NCBI GenBank assembly: GCA_024741835.1
Contig: JAENRP010000007.1
Location: forward strand, 1-64,000
Direction: 5' to 3'
From: Diplocarpon mali
Taxonomy: Eukaryota > Ascomycota > Leotiomycetes > Helotiales > Drepanopezizaceae
DNA: 64,000 nt
Part shown: one piece after another, positions 21,878-34,427 of the stretch
Layout: each line of letters opens with the position of its first letter
Position numbering within the stretch: the stretch's first letter is position 1
Translations under genes and position numbers: made by a program
The notes under the pieces: model-generated
The model's input: the letters and a program-made list of their open reading frames with translations, nothing else
What the model was told of the DNA's origin: nothing
Databases searched by the model: none

Positions 21878-24800
21878 ATAAGCGAGTACTAGTAAAAAGA
21901 AGCTTAGGAGCTTAGCTCTAGTAGAGTTATGCTTTAGGATAGGAAGTCATAGTGCATTTGGTACGCTAAGCTAGAGTTTCAAGCTGAATTTCTACGCCTC
22001 TAGAAGTATATAAAGAAGCTAAGACAGGTTAATAACCCTGAATTATATACTATAAAGACGGGAAACCAAGCTCTGCTTTATAAGAACGAAGCTCTATATC
22101 TGCTAGATCTAGAAATAGAACCGCCGCAGCTTGAAAAAATTATGGAAGGATAGGACTAGAGAGTATTGCAAAGCTACTATAAGTTATACTAATAGTAGGA
22201 AGCTACCGATCAATAAACGCCAGCTCTACTACTACCTGCGAAGATAATAGCTAAAGACGTGGAGCTGGAGTATAAAATGGCAGTAATGCAATACAATCTT
22301 ATAGTAGAAATATGGAAAAGGAATAGGAGCTCCTATACTTAATTATACTATTGGATTACTAAGATAGTATACCCTACTTTGCTTTAAGCAGTGCAATATA
22401 ACTATAAGGAAGCAGGGAAACTGTCGATTCAATAGATCGTAGAGCACCTGCGCAAGGAACTAGCCCCCTCTGAGGTTAGTATAACGGAGTCAATTCGGGA
22501 AGATTATAATACTAAGCTCTTTAAAACTAAGAGCAGTAAAGTAGACCCAAAGACCTAGCTTGCTAGCTTTAAGGAGATCTATTAGGAAGCTCGAACTTAT
22601 AGAATCCCAGAGGTTCAAGGCTCCTTTGCGATTACAAAGTTTCTATAGTCGGTTTACCGCTAGGCTCCCACTTAGTCTTAGTAGACCTAGGCAGAGCTTA
22701 TTAGAGATAATAAGCTAGGTTTAGAGCACGGAAAAGATATAGTCCACTATATCAATTGGTTCTTGAGCTTAATAGAGCGAAGCCTCGCAAGCTCCTTATT
22801 AAAGGCAACCCTTAAAGTATACGCCTCGCTTAAAGGAGTAGGCGATTATACTAATCTAGGAGCACTAAGTAAAGGCAAGGCAAAGAAGACTCTTAAGGGG
22901 AGCGTTAAAAAGTGCCCTTGCCCTTAGGTCAAAAATCACTTCTAGAACCCAGAGGAGTATAATAGGCTGAAATACGCCTTAACTAGCACTAAGGAAGGTA
23001 CGCTTCGAAACCTCCCTAGCTATGACGAGGTTAAAAGAACGCGCGAAAACCTTGCTTCCTTGGAATGGAAAGAGCTCTGAGCTAAGCTCTCCTATATCAA
23101 ATAAGCTCCTATAGATCAATTTAAGGAAAGAACATCTGCTGAAGCTTTAGGGAGCGGCAAATCCAAGATCATAGCCGCCCTCTTGAATCCAACTCTCTTC
23201 AAAGACTTTACCCTAGGAATATACTCTACCCTTGGAGCTCCCTACGCTCTTTCAAATATAACCCTACTCGATAACTGCGCTGCGACGCACCTTATTAATC
23301 GAGAGGAGCTTCTAGTTCCTAGATCATTGAAAATCGCATATCCTTAGGACTGTATAAAGGCAGGGAGCTTAAGTCTGCTAATAAGGGGGAGGGGTATACA
23401 TCTGATAAAAGGGGTTCTTGCCGATAGAAGAGACTTAGAGCTTAGGAATATAGCGCTTATAGATAGGTTTAATATTAATATTATCTCAGAGCCTCTTTTA
23501 AAGAAGGCTAGGGTATAGTATATAGGCCTAGACGCGACGCTCTAAAGGGGTATAGCAGATAATAACATAGTTATGAAGCAGCTAGAGCGTAGGTCGAACG
23601 TTATAGTATTTGAATATAAGCTTATCAACTTTTATAATGCTCCTACCTTACTATGCCGTGCTTAACCAACCTGCCTAGCTTTCCCTACTTTACAACGGCG
23701 TCTGCGAAGCCAATATAAACCCCTGAGGAGCAGCGTATTCCTAAGAGCTAGGAACGATTCAGTAGATATTTAGCACCTTTGATCAGGCTATCTAAGAGCT
23801 AAGGCGCTCAAGAAGCTTATGCTAAACGCAAGGGAGGTAAAAATCAAAGGGAAGCTATAAATCAATTATAAAGCTTGCGCTTAGGCAAAAGCTAAGTAAA
23901 AGCCTTCTAAGAGAGAGTCAGATTTCAAGGCTCTAAGACCGTTCTTTAAGTGCTTCTGGGACCTATTTAACTATAGTACGTCGAGCCTCTCCTTAGAAAG
24001 CTGGCTTCTCCTAATTAAGGATAAATTTAGTAGGAAGTTATTTAAATATACTCTACTCTATAAGTCCCTAACGCTAGTTCTAGGAGCTCTTTAATCTTTT
24101 GAAGTATAGGTAAAGCGCTATTACAGCCTCTCCTTATATATTCTAAGGAGCGATAATAATACCTTAGTATTCCCTTTATAAGGAGCATCGAAATATAGAG
24201 AGTGGTGCGAAGCTAAAGGCATAGAGGTAGAAGTCACTCTATCTTATACTTATAAACCAAATGGAGCTTCCGAGAGAGCGGGAGCAGAGATTATTAAAAA
24301 GGCACTTACTATACTAATCTCTGCTAACCTCCCGGAGCACCTATAGCCTAAAGCCGTACTAGCCGCAATATACCTTTATAATATCGGCCTATTAAAGCGC
24401 AAGGGATAGAAGAGTCCAAATAAGGTGCTCTAGCTCTAGTTTAGATAATACTTCAAGTGGTATAATCCGTAGATCACTATAAAGCTTACTACCGATTTAA
24501 GACCAGAATAAGAGGGTATAAAAGCGTATAGAGCGCGCGCGTACCTATTAGCAAAGGAGAAGGAAGCTCTAAAGAATAAGAGAGCTTTTAAAACTATGCT
24601 ATAAGGGTATATTAGATACCTAGTTAGTTACTGCGCCACTAATATATATAGGATCTAAGTGCCTAAGCTTCGAAAGGTTATAATCTCTTAAAACGTCGAA
24701 TTCGACAAGTCCAAATTCTACTTTAAAGAGTATGAAAAGGTGGCTGGCCACCTACTCCTAATTATTAAAGAGATTGTGCAAATGATTGAGGAGGAGGAGG

Positions 24801-27226
24801 AGGAAGCTTAAGACGCTGAGTTAATTATTAAGAATGTAGAGGGAGCTCTGGACGAGTAGCCTGCGGATAACCTGGTAAAGGGTAAGCCTATTAATCTTTT
24901 ACTAATAGAAGCTCTAAGCTCAGATCTATCGAGGGCTCTCGTCCCCTATAAGGCTACTTATAGCGTTTCTACTCTAGCTACTTAGGAGCAGCTGCCTAGT
25001 AGCGAAGGGTTAGACGCTTTAAGACAACTATTAATAGTTAGGAGGAGTATCGAAAGCGATATTATAAATGCTAGTTCCGCCGGGGAGCGTAATACTAGGC
25101 CTCTAGTTGCTATACGGACTGAGCAATCGCAAGGGCAGGAGCAGGCCCTTCAATTACTAGAAGCTCTACCATAGGCAACTGGTAAAGAAGCACGCTAGCT
25201 CTTACTAGAAGCACCGATCGATCGGGAGCTACGCTAGGATATAGAAGCTCTTAAGGGTAATACTAAAAGAGGGAGCTCTCTAAAACTAATAGAAGCTTAG
25301 CCTGAAGTACTTGATATAAGGGCCTTTCGAAAATGTAAGAAGCCTAATAAGGAGTAGGAAATGGTACCTGTACTGCTCCGCAGGTCGAAAAGGAGAAGAG
25401 GGAGCGGGAATGCCATATATGCAACGTGCGTTAGGGACCTCCTACTAGCCCTTGAAGAACCTAAAACACATTAGTTAAAGCAGGTAAATAGCTTTATATC
25501 GACTTTCTAGCTAAGTTAGGAGCCTGCGAGAACTGATAGAGAAGAGTATAAAGCAGTATACTACGTTATGGCCGCGGCGACTCAATCTAGAAGCTCTAGA
25601 GGAAACTCTACCCTTCTAATTCCACCTTAAGACAAGCTTCCTAAAGCACCAACTTATTAGAAGGAGCTTGCAAATCACCCTTTTAGAGAGCAATTTAAAG
25701 AGGGAGCTAGAACTGAGATCAAGAACCTGGAAGCGCGCAATTGCTAGAGAGTGATCGATAGAAGCAAGGCTATTATAAGGCCTATACTACTAAAGTGGGT
25801 CTTTAACTATAAGCTAAACTCCTCTAGGAAGATTAGCCGCTTTAGGTTAAGAATAGTAGTAAGAGGAGATCTTCAAAAGGAAGCTTCTATTTTCTCTACC
25901 TACGCTGCGACGCTTGCATTAAGATCTTTTAGGGTTATAATAGCAATCGCTGCTAAATTCGATATGGAGCTCTAATAGTTTGATATTATCAACGCCTTTA
26001 TAAATGCTAAGAGAGACCCTTAGAGCGCGCTAATTGTTTGCTTCTTACTAGATGGTTAGAAGCAGAAAGATAAAGTAGTAGAGCTCGATTGCGCCTTATA
26101 CGGCCTTTAAGACTCCCTAGCGCTCTAGTACAGGGATTTCACTAGTACTCTAAAGTTTCTAAAGCTTACCCCTCTTAGTAAAGAGCCTTGCATATTCGTT
26201 AATAAGGATAGGACTATATTTATAGCCTTCTATATTAACAATATATAAGTAATATACCACTCCTCTTATGTAGAAGAAGCTTAGAAGACTATAGAGGGAC
26301 TGCGCAAAGCATACGAATTAATAGCTATAGGAGATGTTAAGTGGTTCTTAGGGGTGAGAGTCTCTTAAGATAGGAAGTAGGGTACAATTACTCTACTCTA
26401 TAACGCTTATATTAAGAAAATAGCAAAGAGGTTCGGCCTTAATATAGGGCGTTTCCTTAATACGCTGCTCCCTTACTTCGAACTTAAAAAGAACTACGAA
26501 ATAGCTCCCTACTTGAGAATTAAAGAGTTCTAGGAAAAAGTAGGCTCCGCCTTATATATAGCTATTATACTGCGCCTAGATATAGCTTTTGCAATCGCCT
26601 AGCTATCTCATTTCTATATAAACCTAAGTTCTAAATACCTTAAAGCTATCAATTGGATAATTCGCTACCTTTTTAATATACGCTTCTTAGGAATCACTTA
26701 TAATCGATTTAGCAGATCAAATAACCTAATAGTATCGTCAGATGCTTCCTTCGCAGATGATCCAGAGATAAGGCGCTCCTCTTACGGTTTTATTATATTC
26801 CTATTTGAAGGAGCAATCATTTGGAAAGCCTTGAAGCAACCGACAGTTACTACTTCTACTATAGAGGCTAAGCTCCTAGGAGTAGCGCATATAGCAAAGG
26901 AGATGATAGTATTAAAGAGGTTCTTTAAGGAAATAGAGCTTGAGGTAGAAGCTCTATAGTCTATATTTTGCGATAATCAATAGATAATACGGCTTATTAT
27001 AGGAGACTCTTAAAGGATCTCTACAAAGCTCTAATACGTTAATATATATAATATATGGCTACAATAGGAGTATTAAAAAGGGAGCTTTCAAGTGGCCTAT
27101 CTCCTTACTAAGGATATGCACGCAGATGGCCTTACTAAAAACCTTCTTTGATAAAAGTTCGAGAGCTTTATTAAGCTTTTGAACCTCTAAGACGCAAAAG
27201 GTCTAATCGAAAAGCTAGCATTTTAA
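21878..27226 (+). pseudogene. Copia E1 gag-pol polyprotein
   Basis: One frame of 5,349 nt (1,782 codons plus TAA), broken only by point-mutation stops. The start is ATA here, but the same position is ATG in copy E2 (45621), so ATG to ATA is inferred. Order: gag to about 23.1 kb, with a Cys cluster KKCPCP near 22910; protease LLDNCAATHL near 23263-23295; GAG-pre-integrase LRAKALKKL near 23810; integrase with LRSDNNTLVF near 24150 (second Asp) and KPNGASERAG near 24250-24275 (catalytic Glu); RT with WVFNYKLNS near 25800, FDIINAF near 25980 and YINNI near 26231 (YVDDI with both Asp as Asn); RNase H with VSSDASFADD near 26735. The stretch 25751-25975 is part of RT, not a separate gene. Confidence 0.92.
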
Positions 27227-27599
27227 ATGCTCTACAATCCTTTCACATCTCCTTTGTAATAGCAAGTGGGAAGGAAGCGCAAGACAGGGTTCAATTTTCC
27301 TTATACTAATACATAAGGAGGCCTAAAACCAACTCCCTTAGATAATCAGAACCTCTAATAGCTCCGCGAACAATATAAGGGCGCGTCCTTATCGAGAAGC
27401 AACCGACTCCTTCAGTGGCATAGCCCTAGGAGCCGCCTGGGGAGCAACGCCGGGAGCAATAATAGGAGCAGCCGCAGGAGCCTCAAAAGCCTTTGCGAGG
27501 CGGGCGGCGAGGCTAAGAGGTACTATAATCGGCGGCGGCAGGAGCTCCTGACCGACTGGTTCTAGGAAGCTATTAGCTACGATATGAGAAAGCTTATGA
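27227..27599 (+). other. Copia E1 region after pol
   Basis: About 370 bp of relatively GC-rich sequence after the pol stop, with GGAG-rich and CGGCGG stretches near 27430-27550. The 3' end of the antisense ORF may extend into it, but no stop-free frame or motif supports a gene. Confidence 0.4.
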
Positions 27600-28100
27600 T
27601 TAATATACCCTCCGATAACACCACCTCCTCTATCTCTCTCTGGCGCGCCTTCCGAAGCTCCTCTCTCACCTTCCTCTTAGTAGCAGCAAGGCCCTGAACT
27701 GCTTATTAGTAGTAAACTACTTAGAGAGAGCTTAAGAACGTACTGCAGCGTTACTATCGTTCTCCTTTAATAAGAATACGTAGTCTTCCTACGCCTCTAA
27801 GGCGCTGATAGGAAGCTCCTAGCACGCGTAGCCTCCCTTCGTATAACGAAAGCAGCGTACTCCTACTGTGCTATTGAAGTATACGCCAGCCGACTTCCTA
27901 GCTAGGAAGCTCCGAACGCACCCCTTATACGGTATATTCCTTATTAGCCCTTGCTCTGGCTTGCGATAGGAGGAGGGAGCTGCAGAGGGGACCGCCGGTG
28001 TTCTAGGAACTACGGCCTAAGGGGTAGCAAGGAGGGGAGGAGGCGCGCTCCCTCTTAAGGGTATTACTACGTTAAACGTCTTAGGCGCGTTATTATCCTT
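27600..28100 (-). pseudogene. Antisense Cys-rich ORF in Copia E1
   Basis: On the minus strand, opposite to gag-pol, a frame of about 165 codons runs from about 28100 to a stop at 27600-27602, interrupted by a few TAG/TAA/TGA of RIP type. It has a Pro/Ala-rich N-terminal part (APPPLLATP near 28040), then a Cys cluster, GCVRSFLARKSAG followed by RCFRYTKGGYAC near 27840-27920. Tyr codons (TAC, TAT) stand where further Cys would fit. Next comes a polar helix-like stretch, EDYVFLLKENDSNAAVR, and a basic end, RRARER. Copy E2 has the same frame. A similar Cys pattern lies antisense in Gypsy-0. It recalls widespread uncharacterised Cys-rich fungal proteins; function unknown. An upstream ATG at 28251 (MENSNNN) is in another frame and could be a first exon. 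Confidence 0.6.
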
Positions 28101-28538
28101 TTGCTATCTGCCGCGCCGAGAAGCTCTAAGCTATGTTCAAGCATAACGACTTCGCTATAAGTCTTTAGCAGGAGTAAGGGAGCATAATTAAGAAGCGTAT
28201 AGTAGTAGCCCTAGTAGGGCGCTCCTTAGAGTTGTTATTACTATTCTCCATTTTAAAGTGATTATTTGAAGAAGTATAAGGAAGGAAAGCTTCATAAGGG
28301 AAAAACGCGTACTTTTATAGGCGCGCTGCCTTTATTAACTTTCCTTTATCACCTGATTTAGCTTCTATTCTATAAAGGAAGCACCTGGAACGCGCTCCCT
28401 CTTTCATTTATTACAGCTTTATCAAGCAATTTTCATTATTCTAAAAGCTAGGGAGTATAATAAAGGAGTCTTATATACTAGATCTAGCGCTAGTTATAGC
28501 TAAGCCTAGCTTAGGAGCTGCTTCTCACCTAAGGGGTG
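28101..28538 (+). other. Copia E1 3' region before the LTR
   Basis: 440 bp. It holds the possible antisense first exon (ATG at 28249-28251) and ends with CTAAGGGGTG, a polypurine tract directly before the LTR at 28539. Confidence 0.5.
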
Positions 28539-28710
28539 TGTTGCGCCATAAGGAGCCTCAGGCACTAAGGCATCTGAGGACTGGCTTATGTAATATACCC
28601 CTGAAGTGGCCACGGAGCACTTCTATAAAGGGAGCTTAGGTATATAGTTAGAGTAGAATTTTACAAGCTTCTGCCACCACTGAGAATCCACCTCTAAATA
28701 CAGTACGACA
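28539..28710 (+). repeat. Copia E1 3' LTR
   Basis: 172 bp, paired with 21516-21687; ends TACGACA, followed by the ATAAT duplication. Confidence 0.93.
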
Positions 28711-28715
28711 ATAAT

Positions 28716-29200
28716 CTTATCCTAGTTTATAATATTATAAGAAGCATTAATATATTAGCAGATACTAAACTTAATTATTGATAGCTTAGCCTATTTAAAG
28801 TTAAATTTAAGTAAAAAGAAAAAGGATACTATTCTCTTTAAGAACTTAATAGAGTTGATATTAAAGGAACCTTCGCAGCTAACCGACTAAAGCGCTTTTA
28901 CTAATGCGATTAAACCTTATTCCTTTTAAAAGATGAATTAGAAATTAATATAACCTTCGAATCTTCTATAAGAACCGATAGTCATATAAGCAATTTTAAA
29001 CCCTTAGATAAAGACTAAGATTTTTCCAACTTAACCTATAAGCTAGTCCTATGAGTAAAGAATATTAAAATACCTAACTAATCGCAACCTTAAGTTATTA
29101 TTCTTAAAATATCCGAAGAACGCAGACTAGAATACTAAACGATTTCCTAGCCTATCAATTGTCCTACCTTCCTCTAATCCTTATTTTTATATTTTCGGCA
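28716..29200 (+). pseudogene. Element A integrase C-terminus
   Basis: Resumes the element A pol frame after E1. FKVKFK near 28795, GYYSL near 28820 and KGTFAANRLKRF near 28860-28895 match the SH3-like C-terminal block of Gypsy integrases, in which a Leu/Val-Asp-Gly-x-x-Gly segment is followed by NGxRLKPY. The frame peters out by about 29.2 kb. Confidence 0.75.
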
Positions 29201-29451
29201 AGGATACCTCTTTTATTATTTAAGATATAGATCTTTTAGGATTATCTTAAATTCTTACTTGCTTTGACTTATTTTATATTCTTAATATTAGCCTTTAATT
29301 ATAGTATTCCTATTACTTTCCTTAAATAATAAATTAAAAAGTCCAATTTCCTTAATATATATATAGTAAACCTATTATAGCTTATATGCCCTTTTAATTC
29401 TTATATCCTATTAAACTCTCTTATTTATACTCCCTATCTTTTATAAGTAAT
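29201..29451 (+). other. Spacer before X1
   Basis: About 250 bp of very AT-rich sequence between the pol end and the X1 ATG. I see no motif. Confidence 0.4.
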
Positions 29452-30296
29452 ATGCCTTTAAAGAACTTATAAATGGTTTTGTCTATTGCGATAAGGGATA
29501 AATAAATACTAGTTATAAACTTCTCTTAAGATAGTAGAGCTATTATATTATTAAAAAACTTCAAATCGACCTATATAGCCTTAGGAGATATAAAGTAATA
29601 AAAACTCCTTTTAGCTTATGCGAATGCTATTAACAACCTTTCAACCTAAGTAGCCTTTAGAATTCTCTAATTTAACGACTTCCTAATTAAAGAATTAAGA
29701 TTAAAGGGAATCTTTAAAGAGGAATTCTTAGCTGACGCAGATTAATATATAACCTTGGCCGATACTTTTAAAATAGACTAAGATAAAAGAGAAGAATCTA
29801 TTTAATAATTGGATAATTTAGCTATTAATAAGAGAGGATTCCTATTTTATTTGCGCTTTTTAATAAATATTAATTCTAATAATAGAAGATAAGTATTATT
29901 AAAAATTCTTAAGGAAAATACTCCTACTACTAAAGTTATTTAGATTCTTAATTTCTTTATTATTTAAGAAGGAGTAGCAAAATTCTAAGGCAATCGAATT
30001 CGCAATTACAAATTTATAAGCCTATTTAATATAGTACTTATAGCAGCTAATAAGATTATAAAAAGATCAAATTAGGCTGCAGATATTACCTTACCTAATA
30101 GCACTATTATTAATATACTAAGGCTTTGCACTTCTACTTATAGTTTACTTGTTTTAAAAGAGAACTGGACTCTTATAATAGGGTTTAAATGAGATTTCTT
30201 TAATAATAAAGAAGGGAATTAGTTATTTATAGTTAAGCTTACTTTGAAATTCGCTTCTTAATTTAAAGATATAATAAGTACTGAATTATATGATTT

Positions 30297-30320
30297 GACT
30301 TGCGGTCCTAGACTAAGAGT
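30297..30320. repeat. Palindromic unit in X1
   Basis: ACTTGCGGTCC / CTAAGAGT, read in the X1 frame as LTCGPRLRV at codon offset 845 nt from the ATG. X2 has a unit at the equivalent offset, 857. Confidence 0.85.
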
Positions 30321-31682
30321 TAGAAATGAGAATTTTAAAATTAGACCTAATTTGCCTTTTGCTAAAATGATTTTAGAAACTGCTACTAAATAAACTACTT
30401 AAACGCTTAGCGCAGCCTCTTTAGAATTTTTAAAATCTTTAAGGGACTTTCCTTTAGCTAAACGACCTATTTTAACTTAACCTTTAAAAAGGATAGATCG
30501 TTCGATAGCTACTTTAGCTGATTTGCAATTTAAAACTAAAGGATTGTATACTTACTTAAACTCCTTTCCTAATAACTTAAAGGAGCTAGTTCTTAACTTC
30601 TTTATATCTATATACAACTGTTTTAGAAATAATAATATAAGGGAAAACCTTATTCCTATTGCTTTAAAGACAACTAAGAGAGCTATTAAATAGATTTAAT
30701 AGCTTATCTTAAATAAGTTCGCCTTTATAGATATTATTTAATTCTTTAATAATTATAAAAGTTAAGAACCTAGTCTCTTAGATGCTAAGCGAGACTATTT
30801 TATCTTATAAGAAAGAGAATATAAAAAGGAATCTATTAATTAGGATATTTGTAATTATAGCAATATGCCTTAATCGGTTATTCTTAACCTTAAGCTTAGA
30901 GAATAATATAATATTCAAATATCCTTTATAATAAAGACTTGCTTTTGATAGTATCTTCCTAGCGTAGGAATCGAAGGGAAAAGACTTTACGACCTTTATA
31001 TTCGCTCTCTTTCGATTTACTATAGTCTTAATTATAAAGGATTTAATATTAATAAAACTATTAAATACCTTAAACTTCTTTATATAATAGAAGATATTAA
31101 TCTTTTTTTAATCTATCTTAATAATTAGTTCTTTATCTCTTTAAAGATATGCAAATCCAACCTATTAATAATAGAAGCATCTTTAGGTACTATAAAATTC
31201 AAGGCTGATCCTAAAGCCTTAAAGGCGTTAGAGCTAATTAAATAGAATAATTCTTTCTTTTTGATATTATTAAGTAATAAATAGTAAGAGGAAATAAAAG
31301 AAGAAGGATTAATTATAATATCTAAACCCTTTAGATACCGCTTCTTAACCGACAATTTTACTACTAATAATAGTGCTTTTATAAGTATATTCCTTTCTAT
31401 TATAAGATAAGAAGTAGAGATATACCTTTATCACTTCCACCTTATAGATAACGCAACCTTTATACTTTCTTATTTTCTTTATAATATAATATTTAGCCTT
31501 ACTTAATAAGTCCTTCAGATATATTATAGACTCTACCTTTTAATTATAATAGCGAAAAGTAAAGGAGCCTATTAGCTTATAGCCTATCCTAAACCTCTTT
31601 AATTAATTGGCCTTAGTCTTTATAATTAAGTCATTTTAATAAAGAGAGATGCAAGTGCTATTAATAAAGAAATTCCGATTTT

Positions 31683-31706
31683 CACTTACAGTCTTAGCCC
31701 GCGAGT
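31683..31706. repeat. Palindromic unit in X1
   Basis: ACTTACAGTCT / CCCGCGAGT, read as FTYSLSPRVN. The equivalent position in X2 (35634) also has a unit. Confidence 0.82.
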
Positions 31707-32567
31707 CAATTTTATTAGAAAGCAAGTCTTAGATTATTAAATCCTACTAATTAGATAAAGGCTAGCTTTTAAAAGCCTTAATAGGTAGGTCGGCTCTTAA
31801 TTGACTATAAAACTCACTTTATCTACGAAGAAGATAAGTCGATAGACTTCTTAAGCACTTAGTTTAAAATCTTAATTAGCTTAAATAACTATAAAGTTAA
31901 AGCAAAAGGAGATCTTATAACCTATTATTAATAATAGCAATCTAATTATAGTAATAATAAAATAGGAATACCTTTTTAAAATGCTTTTAGACAATTCTTA
32001 TAGGACTAGTGGTTTTATAGCCTTTTGTAATAACTATATAGCCGTCTTTAATAAGAATACTTTAGAAAATAAGACTCAAATCTCCGATTTTATCTTTTTA
32101 ATCTCTACTTTAAAGTAACCTTTAGTACCTTAATAGATTAACGTAAGTAGAACTACTATACCTTTTAAAGCAGCTTTTCATCTTAAGAACTATAGTAGCC
32201 TCTTTAAAGCTATTATTAGTCGACGCTTTTAAATAGATCTATTAGTTATAATCGAAGTATAAGAGTTATTTCTTCTTAATAAAGACAAATTGAAAATCTA
32301 CCTTATAGAATATAATCAAAAGCTCTTTAACGCCCTTATTAAGGCCTAGATAAATATTATAAATACTAAGTCGCTTCTTTATAAACTTAAGTCTTAAGGA
32401 TAGCATAATAAAGTAAATGCTATTTAAGAGCCTAATATACTAATTAATAAAGGCATTATTATAAGAAAATTCGGAAAAGAGACGAACTAAGACTCTAGTA
32501 TAGTATTAGACCCTAATTTAAGAACCAATCCCCTGTTTTTACCCTTAAGCTTAAAAACGCTAAGACT

Positions 32568-32591
32568 AACTCGCGAGCCTAGCCTGCGAGT
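32568..32591. repeat. Palindromic unit in X1
   Basis: ACTCGCGAGCC / GCCTGCGAGT, read as LTREPSLRVR near the C-terminus. X2 has one at 36456, again near its C-terminus. Confidence 0.86.
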
Positions 32592-32823
32592 AAGGTTGGA
32601 CTCGGCTAGCTTAAGCCTATAAGATAGTTTAGATAAACCTTAATCACTAAATCTAAGGGTACTAATAGAAGATCCTTTAAAAGAGGTCCCTAAAGCTGAG
32701 AAATCGCCGAGAAATAAGAACTAACGTAAGAGAAGAAGACTTTAAAGTGATAATAGAACTAATAATTAAGTCGACTTAAGCCTAGAGAATTAAGTCTACT
32801 ACCTCCCTTTGAAAACCATTTAA

Positions 32824-33360
32824 AGAGATTGCGAATTAGAAGTTAAATTTTTTAAGGATTATTTACTTTCTATATACCTATACCTCTTTATTCTTAACCT
32901 ATTATTCTATTCTATATATATTCTTTATTTACTTTACTCTTTATATAATTCATTCTTTAATTATTCCCTTTATATACAACTTTCTAACGCTTACCTTTGA
33001 AATGTCTTCCTTACCTTTGACAATTATCATTTACCAATTGTAGGTCCTTATATATATTATACCCTACTTTTATTCCTACTTCTAAGCTTATTATACCCAC
33101 TTTTCCTTTATATACTAGCGCGATTTCAAATTCTATAAATAAGCCTCTCCTTATACTACAATTTTACTTTTTTTACTTTTTCTATAACCCTATCAGACCT
33201 ATAATACTAGCACTACTACTATTATCTTTTGTTATCAATCTTTTTTAATACAAGCCTCTTATATTATTAATCTTTCTTAAATAATTATCTCTTTATTTAG
33301 AACTACCCCTCTCCTATTAAATAATTCATTATAGTACTACTAAGCTTTAGCAAGAGAGCC
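32824..33360 (+). other. Spacer between X1 and X2
   Basis: 537 bp, AT-rich, with pyrimidine-rich stretches. No palindromic unit and no coding frame that I can support. Confidence 0.45.
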
Positions 33361-34217
33361 ATACCTAAGAAGAATATATCAGTTATAGCTTCGGGTAGCA
33401 AACCCCTAAATACTACTAATAATAAACTAATATTAAAAGGTAACTTTTTATAAGATAGAAAAGCTCTAAGATCATTAAAAGATATGGTAAGTACTTATAA
33501 AACATTAGGTAAAATAGAATAGCAAGTATTCCTAAACTTATCTATAGAAGTATTAAACTATAGAATTTCTACTATAGAAGAAGGATTTTTAAGCTTTGAT
33601 AATTTTCTTAAGAATAAGCTTAAGATAAAAGGGATCGATTATGAAAAATTTCTATAAGAATATTAGAAGTATGCTAATTTAATAGATTTGTTTCGGAAAA
33701 ATCGAAATAAGAAGAATAAGTATATAAAAAGATTATTATAGTTTATAAGTAGCACCTATAGTATACTTTTCCAAACCTACTTTATAACTAATATTATTAC
33801 TAACAATGCCTTACAAGGGCTTAGCAAAATCTTTAAGATATATTAACCTATAGCAAAGGCCATATAAGTATTAAATCATTTCACCATCTAAGAAGATATA
33901 AAAAAGCTATAAAGAAATAGCATTAGAGGTAGAAAATTTATTAAGTTCTTAAGTACTATTATACACTCTACTATTTAGACTATAAAAGATAAACCCTTAT
34001 AGTATAATAATTTTACACTTCTTAACTAAACTATTCTAAATACACTTAGCTTCTAATAGTCGCAATATAGTCTACTTATTATAAAAGAAAAGATAACTTA
34101 TCTTACTAAGTATATTATGAATTACTTTGATAATAAGTTAGAGAAATAGGAGTTTATTATCCCTATTACCTTAAAAATGCTACTACCCTTAGTAGGAATA
34201 ACTGATAAAGAGAATTT

Positions 34218-34241
34218 GACTTATAGGCCTGGCTTATAAGT
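34218..34241. repeat. Palindromic unit in X2
   Basis: ACTTATAGGCC / GGCTTATAAGT, read as LTYRPGLxV. Position equivalent to the unit at 30297 in X1. Confidence 0.85.
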
Positions 34242-34403
34242 GGAATTAGCATATAAGGAGAATATCCTTAAGCCAAAGGTACTTATAATACTAGGAACTC
34301 AAGTAGCTAACCTGCCTAACTACTATTCTTTTAACTTAAACAAATTTGAATTACTATCCTTAGAAATGCCTCGAATACCTTAAATACTAATAGTAAAGAA
34401 AAT

Positions 34404-34427
34404 AACTCGCGGGCCTGGCCTATAGGT
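34404..34427. repeat. Palindromic unit in X2
   Basis: ACTCGCGGGCC / GGCCTATAGGT, read as ITRGPGLxV, 186 bp (62 codons) after the previous unit. X1 has no counterpart that I can see. Confidence 0.87.

Larger units (their letters stand above)
21516..28710 (+). mobile_element. Copia E1 LTR retrotransposon
   Basis: 7,195 bp, + strand, inserted in the integrase of element A with target duplication ATAAT at 21511-21515 and 28711-28715. The LTRs are 172 bp each, begin TGTTGCGCC and end in ACA. One polyprotein frame runs 21878-27226. A 1.3-kb region between pol and the 3' LTR holds an antisense ORF. GC content is visibly higher and RIP lighter than in its host element. It contains no palindromic unit that I can find. 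Confidence 0.93.
29452..32823 (+). pseudogene. X1: large ORF of unknown function carried by element A
   Basis: Starts at ATG 29452-29454 (MPLKN) and stays in one frame for 3,372 nt (about 1,123 codons) to a TAA at 32821-32823. All interruptions are TAA/TAG. It does not resemble gag, protease, RT, RNase H, integrase or an envelope, and I see no signal peptide or membrane segment. It is Lys/Asn/Ile/Leu-rich, partly because of RIP. Landmarks: FNDFLIKELRLKGI near 29680, SFPNNLKELVLNFF near 30562, QVLQIYYRLYLL near 31505, SGFIAFCNNYIAVF near 32008, and a basic tail RKRRR near 32735 that could be a nuclear localisation signal. X2 is collinear with it. Three palindromic units are in frame. It could be captured host cargo or a lineage-specific retroelement gene. 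Database search is needed to name it. Confidence 0.72.

Noticed and set aside
25751..25975. Separate small gene at 25751-25975
   Set aside because: It is the open middle part of the Copia E1 reverse transcriptase in the same frame as the whole polyprotein.
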